Shown piece after piece: positions 26,080-35,279 of a stretch of DNA of 64,000 nt (its first letter is position 1; every line of letters begins with the position of its first letter). Where the stretch lies: the NCBI RefSeq assembly GCF_027922005.1, contig NZ_BSEV01000019.1, positions 62,001-126,000 of the forward strand. Direction: 5' to 3'. Origin of the DNA: Streptosporangium carneum (lineage in GTDB: Bacteria > Actinomycetota > Actinomycetes > Streptosporangiales > Streptosporangiaceae). The notes beneath the pieces were generated by a model. The model worked only from the letters and a program-made list of their open reading frames with translations. It made no database searches and had not been told where the DNA came from. The position numbers and the translations under genes were made by a program.

Positions 26080-28173
26080 ATGATGACCGATCGCTTGCTC
26101 GGCAAGCCCCTCATGGGTTCGGAGGGCGAGAGCATCAGCGCGACCGGAGCGGAGGAGCAGGGCAGACTGGTCGGCAGGCGTTACCGCCTGATCTCGCCGG
26201 TCGGCCGGGGCGGCATGGGTGTGGTGTGGCACGCGCACGACGTCCTGCTCGACCGTGACGTCGCGGTCAAGGAGCTCATCCTCCCCCACGGGCTCGACGA
26301 CGACGGCATGCGCGCGGCGCACCGGCGCATGATGCGCGAGGCCCGCTCGGCCGCGCGGCTCAGCCACCCGGGGATCATCACCGTTCACGACGTCGTCGAG
26401 GAGGACGGCCGTCCCTGGATCGTGATGGAGCTGGTCCGCGCGTGGTCCCTTGAGCAGGCCGTGCGCAGGAACGGGCCGCTGCCGGTCGTCCAGGCCGCCG
26501 AGATCGCCGTCCGCATGCTCGACGCGCTGCGCCACGCCCACGCCGCGGGGATCCTGCACCGCGACGTCAAGCCGGGCAACGTGCTGCTCACCCAGGATCG
26601 GGTGGTGCTCACCGACTTCGGCATCGCCGCGATAGAGGGCGACGTCTCGGTCACCCAGACCGGCCTGCTGATGGGCTCGCCCGCCTACATCCCGCCGGAG
26701 CGGCTCTCCGGCAAGCCGATCACCTACGCCGCCGACCTGTGGTCCTTCGGCGCCACGCTGTACGCGGCGGTCGAGGGCCGCCCGCCGTACGAGGGGACGG
26801 ACGCGGTGGCCGTGCTCGGCGCGATCCTCACCCAGGAGCCCAACAGGCCGCAGCGGGCGGGGGCGCTGATCGCCGTCATCGAGGGCCTGCTCCGCAAGAA
26901 CCCGGCCGACCGGATGACCGCCGCGCAGGTGGCCGACCTGCTGAACCGGGTGCTGCGCAGCCACGGCTCGGCCACCTCGAGCGAGGTGACCGTCGCGTCC
27001 GCCGTCCCTGCGGGGTTCCCCGACGATCCCGTGCCGCCGCGCCCCGTGCCGTCGCCCGGCCCGCCGTCGGGGCCGCTCCCCTCGCGGATCATCGAGACTC
27101 CCTCCGGCCCCGTACGGGTGCCGCACGACGCTCAGGCACACCTGTGGGGCGGTCCCGGCTCCCCTGACGGGCAGGACGCGGACCTGTCGAGCCGGCCCGA
27201 GGAGGGCTCGGCCGCGCGGACCGGTTCGCCCGGCGGACGGAGCGGCGTCCGCAGGCGCGGGCACGAGGCGCTGCGCAGCCCGGCCGTCGGATTCGGGCGC
27301 GCCTCGCTCTCCGACGAGTTCCCCGAAGACGCTCCGTCAGGGCCGCCGCCGGGGTCGCCGCCCGACGCCTTCGGGGAGACAGGATGGGAGACGGCGAGAG
27401 GGACGCACGTCCTGTCCGGCGGATCCGCCTCCCCGCGAGGAGGGACCAGGGCGGGGCGGGAGACGACAAGGGCCTCCAGGGCCTCCGCGGACAGATCGGG
27501 CAGATCGGGCGGTCGCAGGGGCTCACGTCGGGGCACGAGCGGCGAGGGGCGCTGGACGCGAGGAGGCCGGCCGACGCCGCTCCTGCTCCTGGTCTGCGCG
27601 GTCGCGACCCTGGTCGTGGTGGCGGCGGCGCTGTTCGCCCTGCTTCCCCCCGGCGCCACGCCGGCCCCGGGGGCTCAGAGCGCCGCCCCCTCGGCCTCGG
27701 CCCTCTCCAGCCTCGCGTCGCCGTCACCGTCGCGCGGCGAGACGCCCGACGGTTACCGGACGCTGAGCGGGGGGCGTGTCTCCGCCGCGCTGCCCGAGGG
27801 GTGGACGGTGCGGGCGGGGGACGGCAGGGCCGTGACCTTCTCCGGGCCGAAGAACAGCGGGCGGAGCGTCGTCGTCACCGAGGCGCCGGTCGGCGATCCG
27901 GTGACCTCGCTCGACGCGGTCGGCAAGCAGGGCCTGGACGAGTACACCGAGATCGGCGTGGCACCGGTGCCGTACGGCACCTGGAAGGCCGCCGACTGGG
28001 AGTACACCTACGTCCAGCCGAAAGGCGCCGTTCCCATGCACGGGCTGACCCGCTACGTCGCGGTCGACGGGCGGAGGGCCTATCTGATCGCGTTCACCGC
28101 GCAGGACCTGGAATGGGACAGGAGCGCCGAGCTTCTGCGGACCTTCTTCGCCACCTTCACGCCGACGGACTGA
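26080..28173 (+). CDS. transmembrane Ser/Thr protein kinase (PknB-like)
   Basis: Hanks-type receptor kinase. Kinase domain at residues about 35-290: glycine loop GRGGMGVVW, AVKEL (ATP Lys), HRDVKPGN (catalytic loop), DFGIA, SPAYIPPERL. A disordered Pro/Ser/Arg/Gly linker of about 200 residues follows, then one membrane helix (LLLLVCAVATLVVVAAALFA, about 500-520) and an extracellular domain of about 165 residues (RVSAALPEGWTVRAGDGRAV). There are no PASTA repeats, so the external ligand should differ from that of PknB. ATG follows GGGGACGGGG. The substrate is unknown. 697 aa. Confidence 0.92.
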   Translation: MMTDRLLGKPLMGSEGESISATGAEEQGRLVGRRYRLISPVGRGGMGVVWHAHDVLLDRDVAVKELILPHGLDDDGMRAAHRRMMREARSAARLSHPGIITVHDVVEEDGRPWIVMELVRAWSLEQAVRRNGPLPVVQAAEIAVRMLDALRHAHAAGILHRDVKPGNVLLTQDRVVLTDFGIAAIEGDVSVTQTGLLMGSPAYIPPERLSGKPITYAADLWSFGATLYAAVEGRPPYEGTDAVAVLGAILTQEPNRPQRAGALIAVIEGLLRKNPADRMTAAQVADLLNRVLRSHGSATSSEVTVASAVPAGFPDDPVPPRPVPSPGPPSGPLPSRIIETPSGPVRVPHDAQAHLWGGPGSPDGQDADLSSRPEEGSAARTGSPGGRSGVRRRGHEALRSPAVGFGRASLSDEFPEDAPSGPPPGSPPDAFGETGWETARGTHVLSGGSASPRGGTRAGRETTRASRASADRSGRSGGRRGSRRGTSGEGRWTRGGRPTPLLLLVCAVATLVVVAAALFALLPPGATPAPGAQSAAPSASALSSLASPSPSRGETPDGYRTLSGGRVSAALPEGWTVRAGDGRAVTFSGPKNSGRSVVVTEAPVGDPVTSLDAVGKQGLDEYTEIGVAPVPYGTWKAADWEYTYVQPKGAVPMHGLTRYVAVDGRRAYLIAFTAQDLEWDRSAELLRTFFATFTPTD

Positions 28174-28204
28174 CTTCTGGCGGTAGCCCGCCTCACAAAT
28201 AATT

Positions 28205-28229
28205 ACAAGTGATGACAAAATTCACTTGT
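28205..28229. promoter_or_regulatory. perfect inverted repeat over the putative MFS start codon
   Basis: ACAAGTGA-N9-TCACTTGT, 8-bp perfect arms in an AT-rich pocket. The right arm overlaps the GTG taken as the start of the MFS gene. Operator for a dimeric repressor, or an RNA stem hiding the start, are both possible. Confidence 0.65.
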
Positions 28230-29571
28230 GACCGCAATTCCCTCAAATTCTACTATTTCCTATAAGGAAACAGGGAAAATAGCCACCCTGCAGCGACGGG
28301 TGCTCACCGTGCTGTCCGTCGCGCAGATCACCAGCGGGATCGGCACCGCCGTCGGGCTCTCCCTCAGCTCCCTGGTGGTCGCCCAACTGTCCGGCTCCGT
28401 GACGATCAGCGGGCTGGCCGGGACCGCGACCGTGCTCGGCGCCGCGCTGCTCGCGCTGCCGACCGCCAAGGCCTCGGGCCGGGGCGGACGACGGAGCGGG
28501 CTGGCCCTGGCCTACGGATGCGCCCTGCTCGGCTGCGTGATCGCGGTGACCGCCATCACCGTGCGGTCGTGGCCGCTGCTGCTCGTCGGGCTGGTGCTGT
28601 TCGGCAGCGCCAGCGCGGGCAGCCTGGCCTCCCGCTACTCCGCGACCGACCTGTCGCCTCCCGGTCACGCGGCCCGGCACCTGTCATGGGTGGTGTGGGC
28701 CTCGACGATCGGCTCGGTCGCGGGCCCCAACCTCGCCGAACCGGCCGAACGCCTCGGCCGCGCGCTCGGCCTGGCGCCGAACACCGGCCCCTTCGCGCTC
28801 GCCCTGGTGACCTTCGCCGTCGCTCTGGCCGTCATCACGCTCGGCCTGCGCCCCGACCCCCTGCTGCTGGCCCGCTCGATCGCCGCGTCCTCCCCCGCGG
28901 GACCCGCCACGGCCGCCCCCTCCCTGCCCACCGCAGAGCCCGCCGCAGAGCCCGCCGCAGAGCCCGCCGCAGTGCCCGCCAAGGGGCGCAAAGGCACGCT
29001 GAGCACCGCGTGGCGCGTCCTGCGTGAGACGCGGACCGCCTCACGGGCGCTCGTCGCGATCGCGGTCAGCCACACGGCGATGGTGTCGATCATGTCCATG
29101 ACGCCGGTCCACCTGGACCACGGCGGCGCGACCTACTCCATCATCGGCATCGTGATCAGCCTGCACATCGCGGGCATGTACATCCTGTCCCCCGTGGTCG
29201 GCTGGCTGGCCGACAGGATCGGCCGGGTCCGGGTCCTCGTGCTCGGCATGGGACTGCTGCTGGCCGCCGCCGTCCTGGCGGGCGGAGCCGGCGAGGAGGA
29301 CGTCGCGCGGGTGACGGCCGGGCTGGCGCTGCTCGGCGTCGGCTGGTCCTGCGGGCTGATCGCCGGTTCCGCGATGCTCAGCGAAGCCGTACGGCTGGAG
29401 CACCGCCCCGCCGTGCAGGGCCTGTCGGACCTGCTGATGAACGTCTGCGGCGCGGCGGGCACGGTGATCGCCGGAGTGATCGTCGGCACCCTTTCCTACG
29501 GCGTGCTCGGCGCGGTCGTGGCGGTCATGGTGGCGATCACCGGCGCGTGGCTGGTGCTGAGAGGCGCCTGA
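28228..29571 (+). CDS. MFS transporter
   Basis: Major facilitator exporter-like protein with about twelve helices (residues 24-210 and 265-445). Conserved loop GWLADRIGRVRVLVLGMG after helix 8 matches the MFS A-like motif. The central cytoplasmic loop holds a Glu-Pro-Ala-Ala repeat (AEPAAEPAAEPAAEPAAVPA) made by a 12-bp DNA repeat. Start is uncertain: GTG at 28228 lacks a ribosome site and would lie inside the inverted repeat; a GTG at 28300, just before helix 1, is the alternative. Substrate unknown; efflux is the usual role for this subfamily. Confidence 0.82.
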   Translation: MTAIPSNSTISYKETGKIATLQRRVLTVLSVAQITSGIGTAVGLSLSSLVVAQLSGSVTISGLAGTATVLGAALLALPTAKASGRGGRRSGLALAYGCALLGCVIAVTAITVRSWPLLLVGLVLFGSASAGSLASRYSATDLSPPGHAARHLSWVVWASTIGSVAGPNLAEPAERLGRALGLAPNTGPFALALVTFAVALAVITLGLRPDPLLLARSIAASSPAGPATAAPSLPTAEPAAEPAAEPAAVPAKGRKGTLSTAWRVLRETRTASRALVAIAVSHTAMVSIMSMTPVHLDHGGATYSIIGIVISLHIAGMYILSPVVGWLADRIGRVRVLVLGMGLLLAAAVLAGGAGEEDVARVTAGLALLGVGWSCGLIAGSAMLSEAVRLEHRPAVQGLSDLLMNVCGAAGTVIAGVIVGTLSYGVLGAVVAVMVAITGAWLVLRGA

Positions 29572-29673
29572 CGGCCCCGTCAGGGCGAACCGAAGGCGCT
29601 CTCCCGTCCGGGAGGGGCCGGGGCCCGCGGCTCTCCGCCCGGTGAGCGCCGCAGGGCGCCGGCCGCCGAGCCC

Positions 29674-31299
29674 TCACTTGGCGTCGGCGTAACACCGCAC
29701 CGCGACGGCCTGCATCGGAAAGCGCACCGGGGTCTGGCCGAAGAGCAGCCGGGTCGCCTCCTCCGCGGCCTCCGCGACCGCGGCGACCACCTCGTCGGCG
29801 AGCTCCGCGGGGCAGTGCACCATCACCTCGTCGTGCTGGAAGAACACCAGCGCGGCCGGGGCGGGCAGCAGCCCGCGCAGCACGGCCATGAGCGTGAGCG
29901 CCCACTCCGCCGCGGTCGCCTGCACCACGAAGTTGCGGGTGAAGCGCCCCCGGTCACGCGCCGCCCTGCCGCCCTCGGGCCCTGAGACCAGCTCCCGCCA
30001 GCGGGCCGAGGGCTGCGGGCAGGTGCGGCCGAGCCAGGAGCGCACCGTCTTGCCCTCCTCCCCGGCCCTGGCGGCGTCCTCGACGAACTGGTAGGCCCGG
30101 GGAAAGCGCTGGCGCATCACGGCCAGCAGTTTGGGCGCGTCTCCGCTGGTCCCGCCGTACATCGCCGACAACAGGGCGATCTTGGCGTGGTCGCGCTCGC
30201 CGCCGAACGCCTGAGCCAGCGCCTGGTAGAGGTCGACCTGCCCGGCCGCCCTCGCCAGGCCGCCGTCGCCGGCCATCGCGGCCAGCACCCGGGGCTCGAG
30301 CTGGGCCGCGTCCGCCACGACCAGCGTCCAGCCCTCGTCGGCGACCACGACCCTGCGCATCACCTTGGGGATCTGCAACGCGCCGCCGCCGCTGGTGGCC
30401 CAGCGCCCGGAGACCACCCCGGCGACCACGTACTCGGGCCGGAAGCGGTCCTCGCGCACCCACTGGTCGGCCCAGGCCCAGCCGTGGAAGCTGTAGATCC
30501 TCGCGAGCTCCTTGTAGGCGAGCAGCGGCGCGACGCCCGGATGGTCGACGTCCTTGATCTCGTGGGCCCTGGTCGAGGCGACGGACACCCCCGCCGACTT
30601 GAACGCCCTGACGATCTGCTGCGGGGAGTCGGGGTTGAACGGGCCGCCGAAGGCCTCGGAGACCTGGTCCGCCAGCGCCTGGAGCTTGGCCGGGCGCATG
30701 CCGTGCACGGGGCGCGGGCCCAGCAGGCCGGTCAGCAGCTCGTCGTGCGCGTCCCGACGCCACGGCATGCCCTCGTGACCCATCTCCGCCGCGATCAGCG
30801 CGCCCGCGGACTCGGCGGCGACCAGCAGCCGGAAACGCCGGGGATCCGCGACGGCCTCGATCCGCCTGAGCTGGTCGGCGTGCACCTCCGCGACCAGGTC
30901 CGCGTCCGGCGGGGGCGGCTCCTCCTCGAACAGCGTGGCCTGCCGTGCCTGCGGCTCGTGGTGGTCCTCGGGGACCGGCATGCCGTGCAGCCTGGCGTGG
31001 GCGGCCCGCGCCGAGCGGGGCTCGCCGTGACGCCCCTCGTATCCCAGCAGCAGGCCCTCGGTGAGCGTCAGGTCGTGGCAGCGGGCCAGCCGCACCCCGG
31101 CGTCGAGGAGCGCGGGGTAGACCTCCCGCGTGTCGGCCCAGACCCAGCGGGGGGCGCCGGCCCCCGTGTCCCGCCCTGTCTCCCGCCCCGCCTCGATCTC
31201 CCGCACGGCTGCCGCCAGGTCGGCGACGGTCCTGGCCTCCTGCCCGTCGGGACGCAGGACACCCGAGGTGCCCGGCCCCGAGGCCACTGCCACGTTCAT
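29674..31299 (-). CDS. DNA polymerase A-like protein (bifunctional 3'-5' exonuclease/DNA polymerase family)
   Basis: Compact family-A polymerase relative of 541 aa found in actinobacteria beside a separate full PolA. The N-terminal 200 residues match the degenerate exonuclease region (TLTEGLLLGYEG, LFEEEPPPP). Polymerase motifs: A as VVADAAQLEPRVLAAMAGD (the usual DYSQIELR is altered to DAAQLEPR, keeping the metal Asp), B as RDHAKIALLSAMYGGTSGDA, C as FFQHDEVMVHCP. No 5'-nuclease domain. Likely repair or gap-filling role; whether the exonuclease is active cannot be judged. Confidence 0.85.
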   Translation of the reverse strand: MNVAVASGPGTSGVLRPDGQEARTVADLAAAVREIEAGRETGRDTGAGAPRWVWADTREVYPALLDAGVRLARCHDLTLTEGLLLGYEGRHGEPRSARAAHARLHGMPVPEDHHEPQARQATLFEEEPPPPDADLVAEVHADQLRRIEAVADPRRFRLLVAAESAGALIAAEMGHEGMPWRRDAHDELLTGLLGPRPVHGMRPAKLQALADQVSEAFGGPFNPDSPQQIVRAFKSAGVSVASTRAHEIKDVDHPGVAPLLAYKELARIYSFHGWAWADQWVREDRFRPEYVVAGVVSGRWATSGGGALQIPKVMRRVVVADEGWTLVVADAAQLEPRVLAAMAGDGGLARAAGQVDLYQALAQAFGGERDHAKIALLSAMYGGTSGDAPKLLAVMRQRFPRAYQFVEDAARAGEEGKTVRSWLGRTCPQPSARWRELVSGPEGGRAARDRGRFTRNFVVQATAAEWALTLMAVLRGLLPAPAALVFFQHDEVMVHCPAELADEVVAAVAEAAEEATRLLFGQTPVRFPMQAVAVRCYADAK

Positions 31300-31334
31300 C
31301 TGTCCAGCCTGTCACGCCGGACCGACAGTTCCGC

Positions 31335-32843
31335 TCAGGCGAGCGGGATCTCGACCTCGTCCTCGAGCGGGGGTTCGATCTCCTGCGGCAGGCAGCCGGT
31401 CGCGGCGAAGCAACGGATCTTCAGGGTGGTCGGCGTCACGGAGACGTGCAGGAAGCTCTTGAAGAACGGCGGGGTGTCCCAGTCGGACAATTCGGACAGA
31501 TAACGGTGGAAGACCCTGCCGACCGGCAGCCGGAACGGCATCGGCCAGCCGCCGAGGATCCGCGCCGCCCACCGCATCCGCCGGGTGACGGGGACGGGCG
31601 GGATGTCCCTGGGCGGGGTGTTGCCGATCTGCTTCGACATCAGCGCCACGCCCTCCTCGGGGGTGAGGTAGAGCCAGCGCATGCGCAGCCGCTCGCTGTA
31701 GAGCTTGCTGTAGAACGACAGCGAGTCCCCGCGGAGCGGGTAACACCTGTAGTCGTCCTCGTGGACGCCGCCGACCGTGACCCTGGGAGTGGTGTGGGTG
31801 GCGTGCATGAAGGCCCCCGAGCCGCCCGCCACGATGTACTGGATCGTCCGGCCGCCGGTTCTGACCGGGAAACGCTGGTAGTTGTGGACGTCGCCGCCTA
31901 TCGCCGCGACGTAGTTGTTGGCGGGGTCGGTGACGATGTCGTCAATCGTGCCGCCGCCCTCAAGCCTGGACGGCTTGTAGTCGTTGCGGACGTAGATCGG
32001 TTTGCCGGTGATCAGGACCTTGGGCCGCGGATCCCGCGAGACCTCGCGCAGCCACCGCGTCTGCTCCCGGTCCAGGTCGCCGCGGATGCCGGTGTCCACG
32101 CCCACGATGAGCAGCCCCGGCGTCTCCATCGCCCAGTAGGGGCCGGGCTGCGCGGCCCGCTGCTCCGGCAGCGCCCTGCGCTCGCGCGCCTTCGCCAGAC
32201 GCGCCTCGTCGATCTTCTCCGGCTTGCGCCACAGCAGGCCGCGCAGCCCGGCGGGCGACAGCCTGAACCCCTCCCGCTCGGCCTTCAGCGCGGGGGCGTC
32301 GCAGAAGACCCGCATGAAGCCGCCGAGCCCGTCGTACCAGTCGTGGTTGCCGGGAATCGCGTAGATCGGCGCATGGTAGTCCTGGTAGGGGCGGAAGAAC
32401 TTGTTCTCGTACTCGTTGCCGGACCCCGTCGGGTAGATCACGTCACTGGCGACGACCGCGAAGGCCGTACCGGCGCCGATCTTGAGCATGCCGGGAACCA
32501 CGGCGTACTGCGAGGCGTCGCCCTCCCCCGTGTCGCCCAGGACGAGGAAGGAGAACTCGGGCCCGACATCCGTCGGGATCCGGAGGGAGGGGTCGATCCC
32601 CCGGTCACGCTGAGAGGCCACCCAGCGTGCCCTGACCTGCCCCGACGGGTCGCCGAACAGCCCCGCGAGGATCTCGTTCCTCGACTTCCAGAGAATGCGC
32701 GGGCTGAGCCAGGTGAAGGTCTCCTTGCCGGGCACCAGCTGCTTGAAGGCGCCGATCCGAACGCAGGCCCAGCCCGCCCCCTCCTCGGAGACCCGTGAGG
32801 AGACCTCACGCCCACGTTTCGCGGCCTGTCCGACATCAACCAT
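31335..32843 (-). CDS. calcineurin-like metallophosphoesterase
   Basis: Binuclear metal phosphoesterase. Metal-binding blocks in order: GDTGEGDAS near residue 105, SDVIYPTG near 134, GNHDWYDG near 163, and GGDVHNYQRFP near 310. No signal peptide or membrane helix is clear, so probably cytosolic or peripheral. 502 aa; the C-terminal 130 residues lie beyond the catalytic fold. Same strand as the polymerase gene, 35 bp upstream of it. Substrate unknown. Confidence 0.85.
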   Translation of the reverse strand: MVDVGQAAKRGREVSSRVSEEGAGWACVRIGAFKQLVPGKETFTWLSPRILWKSRNEILAGLFGDPSGQVRARWVASQRDRGIDPSLRIPTDVGPEFSFLVLGDTGEGDASQYAVVPGMLKIGAGTAFAVVASDVIYPTGSGNEYENKFFRPYQDYHAPIYAIPGNHDWYDGLGGFMRVFCDAPALKAEREGFRLSPAGLRGLLWRKPEKIDEARLAKARERRALPEQRAAQPGPYWAMETPGLLIVGVDTGIRGDLDREQTRWLREVSRDPRPKVLITGKPIYVRNDYKPSRLEGGGTIDDIVTDPANNYVAAIGGDVHNYQRFPVRTGGRTIQYIVAGGSGAFMHATHTTPRVTVGGVHEDDYRCYPLRGDSLSFYSKLYSERLRMRWLYLTPEEGVALMSKQIGNTPPRDIPPVPVTRRMRWAARILGGWPMPFRLPVGRVFHRYLSELSDWDTPPFFKSFLHVSVTPTTLKIRCFAATGCLPQEIEPPLEDEVEIPLA

Positions 32844-32968
32844 GGTCGTATCTTGGCGTTGATCTTACGCGGGCGCACCGCTTTCGCCCCGAATCCGCCC
32901 CCTGCCCAGGCCCCGGCCCGCCGGGCCGAAAACCACCGTGGCCCGCGCCGGACGTCGTGAAGGCCGTC

Positions 32969-34546
32969 CTACCGCACGCCCTCCGGAGGGACCAGCACGC
33001 CGGGGTTGAGGATCCCCCCGGGATCGAGCCGCTCCTTGATCCCGCGCAGGATCTCCACGCCCAGCTCGCCGACCTCGGCGGCGTAGGGCCCGCGGTGGTC
33101 GCGGCCGACGCCGTGGTGGTGCGAGATCGTCCCTCCCGCCGCCACGATCGCCTCGCCGGCCGCGTTCTTGGCCGTCTCCCACTGCGCGACAGGGTCGTCG
33201 CTCTGGGCCGTGACGACCGTGAAGTAGAGGGACGCGCCTGTTTCGTAGACGTGGGAGACGTGGCACATCACCAGCGGGGAGCCGAGCGAGGCGTGGAGCG
33301 ACAGCCGTACGGCGTCGTAGAGGCCGGGCAGGGCGGACCAGAACCCCGCCGTCTCCAGCGTCTCCACGGTCGCGCCCGCGGCGAGCAGGGAGTCACGCAG
33401 GTAGGGGGCCGAGTAACGGCCGTGCGCCCAGGACTCGCCGGGGTCCGCGCCGAGACAGACGCCGCCGGACCCGGACAGCACGGCGGCGACGCGTTCCCGC
33501 AGGGCGGCGACCTCCCCGCCCTCGTAACCCGCGATCACCAGGCAGCCGGCGTCGGCCGCCAGGGCTCCGATCTCCTCCGGCCTGGCCAGGCCGACCATCG
33601 TCTCGGTCTCGTCGGACAGCCTGAGAACCGTGGGCAGCGGCCCTTCCTGGGCGAGACGCCGCAGCGCGGCCGTGCCCTCGGGGAACGAGGCGAACCGCCA
33701 CCCCTCGTAACGGCGCTCGGCGGGGGCCCGCCGCACGCGGAGCCTGAGCGAGGTGATCACCCCGAAGGCCCCCTCCGAGCCGAGGATCACCTGCCGCAGG
33801 TCGGGGCCCGCGGCGGACCTGGGCGCCCGGCCGAGGTCGAGGGTGCCGCGCGGGGTCGCGACCGTCATGCCGACGACCATGTCGTCGAACCTGCCGTATC
33901 CCGCGGAGGCCTGGCCGCTCGACCTGGCCGCCGCGAAACCGCCCAACGTGGCGTACTCGAACGACTGGGGGAAGTGCCCCAGGGTCAGCCCGTGCCCGGC
34001 GAGGAGCTCCTCGGCCCGCGGCGCGCGCAGCCCCGGCTCCATCTCGGCCACCATCGACTCGGCGTCCACGGAGACGAGCCGGTCGAGCCTGCCCAGGTCC
34101 AGTGCGACGACCCCGGAGAAACCCTGTCTGTCGGCCACCAGGCCCCCGACGACCGAGGTGCCTCCGCCGAACGGGACCACCGCGACCCGGTGGGCGGCGC
34201 AGACCCGCAGCACCTCCAGCACGTCGGCGTGGGAGCCGGGCAGCACCACGGCGTCGGGGGCCTGGGAGCCGTCGCCCGCGCGCATGCGCATCAGGTCGGG
34301 TGTGGACTTGCCGCGGGTGTGCCGGACGCGGGTCTCGTCGTCGGAGCGGACGTGGTCGGCTCCGACGGCCGCGCGCAGTTCGTCCAGGACGGGCGGCGGC
34401 AGCGTCACCGGGGGCAGCCGCACCTCGCCGAGGCTCGCCGCGGGCGTGTGCGGCGCGCGCACACCCAGCATGTCCCGCAGCAGCAGCCGGACCGGCTCCG
34501 GCAGCTCCGACGCCTTCGCGGGGTCGCCCCATCCGGACCAGAGCAT
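32969..34546 (-). CDS. FAD-linked oxidase, alkylglycerone-phosphate-synthase-like
   Basis: VAO-type flavoprotein. FAD-binding domain with VVPFGGGTSVVGG near residue 150, then PQSFEYATLGGFAAARSSGQ; C-terminal block TISHHHGVGRDHRG carries the HHH motif of alkylglycerone phosphate (alkyl-DHAP) synthases. Those enzymes exchange the acyl chain of acyl-DHAP for a fatty alcohol, making an ether bond; many bacterial relatives may have other roles. Start at the ATG 34546 (525 aa, LWSGWGDPAKASELPEPVR following); an in-frame ATG 19 codons upstream lies inside the TetR dyad. Divergent from a TetR-GlpD pair that would handle the same DHAP/G3P pool. Confidence 0.82.
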   Translation of the reverse strand: MLWSGWGDPAKASELPEPVRLLLRDMLGVRAPHTPAASLGEVRLPPVTLPPPVLDELRAAVGADHVRSDDETRVRHTRGKSTPDLMRMRAGDGSQAPDAVVLPGSHADVLEVLRVCAAHRVAVVPFGGGTSVVGGLVADRQGFSGVVALDLGRLDRLVSVDAESMVAEMEPGLRAPRAEELLAGHGLTLGHFPQSFEYATLGGFAAARSSGQASAGYGRFDDMVVGMTVATPRGTLDLGRAPRSAAGPDLRQVILGSEGAFGVITSLRLRVRRAPAERRYEGWRFASFPEGTAALRRLAQEGPLPTVLRLSDETETMVGLARPEEIGALAADAGCLVIAGYEGGEVAALRERVAAVLSGSGGVCLGADPGESWAHGRYSAPYLRDSLLAAGATVETLETAGFWSALPGLYDAVRLSLHASLGSPLVMCHVSHVYETGASLYFTVVTAQSDDPVAQWETAKNAAGEAIVAAGGTISHHHGVGRDHRGPYAAEVGELGVEILRGIKERLDPGGILNPGVLVPPEGVR

Positions 34547-34579
34547 CGGCTCGGCAGCCTCAGTCGGAGTTTCCACCTC

Positions 34580-34611
34580 TACACTGTGACATATGACGTC
34601 CATTCGTCACA
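34580..34611. promoter_or_regulatory. leaderless promoter and 27-bp dyad operator of the TetR gene
   Basis: A -10-like TACACT (34580-34585) stands 7 bp before the TetR ATG, as in leaderless transcripts. Overlapping it at 34585-34611 is a dyad TGTGAC..ATG..CAT..GTCACA with matched outer 6-bp and inner 3-bp arms. It covers the expected start point and the divergent flavoprotein leader, fitting autorepression and joint control. Confidence 0.7.
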
Positions 34612-35279
34612 ACGCATCCCGGGAAGGCGGCGACCCGCCCTCCGGCTCCGGCTCCCTCCCGAAGCCGGATCCCGGTTCCGCCCCGGTTCCCGGCACCGCA
34701 GTCGGCACTGCCGCCGACACCGCCGCCAACACCGCCGTCGACGCTGTCCTCGACACCGTCCTCGACGCGGCCAGAGAGGTGGTGCTCGCGGTCGGGGTGA
34801 GGCGGACCACCCTCACCGAGGTGGCCCGCAGGGCCGGGCTGTCCCGGATGACGATCTATCGGCGCTGGCCCGACGTACGCGGTCTCGTCGCCGACCTGAT
34901 GACCCGTGAGTGGGTGCTCGTCGCGGGCCGGTTCGCCACCGAGGACCCGGTCACCGCCGCCGTGGCGACCGTACGGGCGCTGCGCGGCCACCCCCTCTGG
35001 CGCAAGATCGTCGAGGTGGACCCGGAGCTGCTGCTGCCGTACCTGTTGAAGCGCAGGGGCGCGAGCCACGAGGCGATGCTCTCACTCGTCGAGTCGGCCG
35101 TCGCGCGAGGCCAGGACCTGGGCGTCGTACGGCGAGGCGACCCGGTGCGGCTGGCCGGAGCGATCATGTTGACCGCGCAGTCGTTCCTGCTGTCAGGACC
35201 GACCATGCTCGTCCCCCTCACCCAGGACGACCTGGACGCCGAACTGACCGCACTCCTGGAGAGGTACCTCAGGCCGTGA
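34593..35279 (+). CDS. TetR-family transcriptional regulator
   Basis: Helix-turn-helix near residues 65-95: RRTTLTEVARRAGLSRMTIYRRW is canonical (TTLTEVARRAGLSRMTIYRR). The C-terminal ligand domain is helical. Unusual is a 45-residue N-terminal extension rich in Ser, Pro, Gly, Ala and Thr (GTAVGTAADTAANTAVD); no later start codon is available before the DNA-binding domain, so the extension is probably real. The gene appears leaderless. Its stop overlaps the start of the GlpD-like gene (GTGA). 228 aa. The ligand may be a lipid, but that is inference from neighbours. Confidence 0.88.
   Translation: MTSIRHNASREGGDPPSGSGSLPKPDPGSAPVPGTAVGTAADTAANTAVDAVLDTVLDAAREVVLAVGVRRTTLTEVARRAGLSRMTIYRRWPDVRGLVADLMTREWVLVAGRFATEDPVTAAVATVRALRGHPLWRKIVEVDPELLLPYLLKRRGASHEAMLSLVESAVARGQDLGVVRRGDPVRLAGAIMLTAQSFLLSGPTMLVPLTQDDLDAELTALLERYLRP

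Noticed and set aside
24472..27264. 930-codon minus-strand frame opposite allG and the kinase
   Set aside because: Crosses two well-supported plus-strand genes, low-complexity composition, no ribosome site.
28205..28229. Rex operator
   Set aside because: Rex sites read TTGTGA-N6-TCACAA; here the arms are ACAAGTGA/TCACTTGT with a 9-bp spacer.
34585..34611. CRP/FNR site, because of TGTGA and TCACA halves
   Set aside because: CRP sites have 6 bp between these halves; here the outer arms are much further apart and inner symmetry supports a TetR-type dyad.
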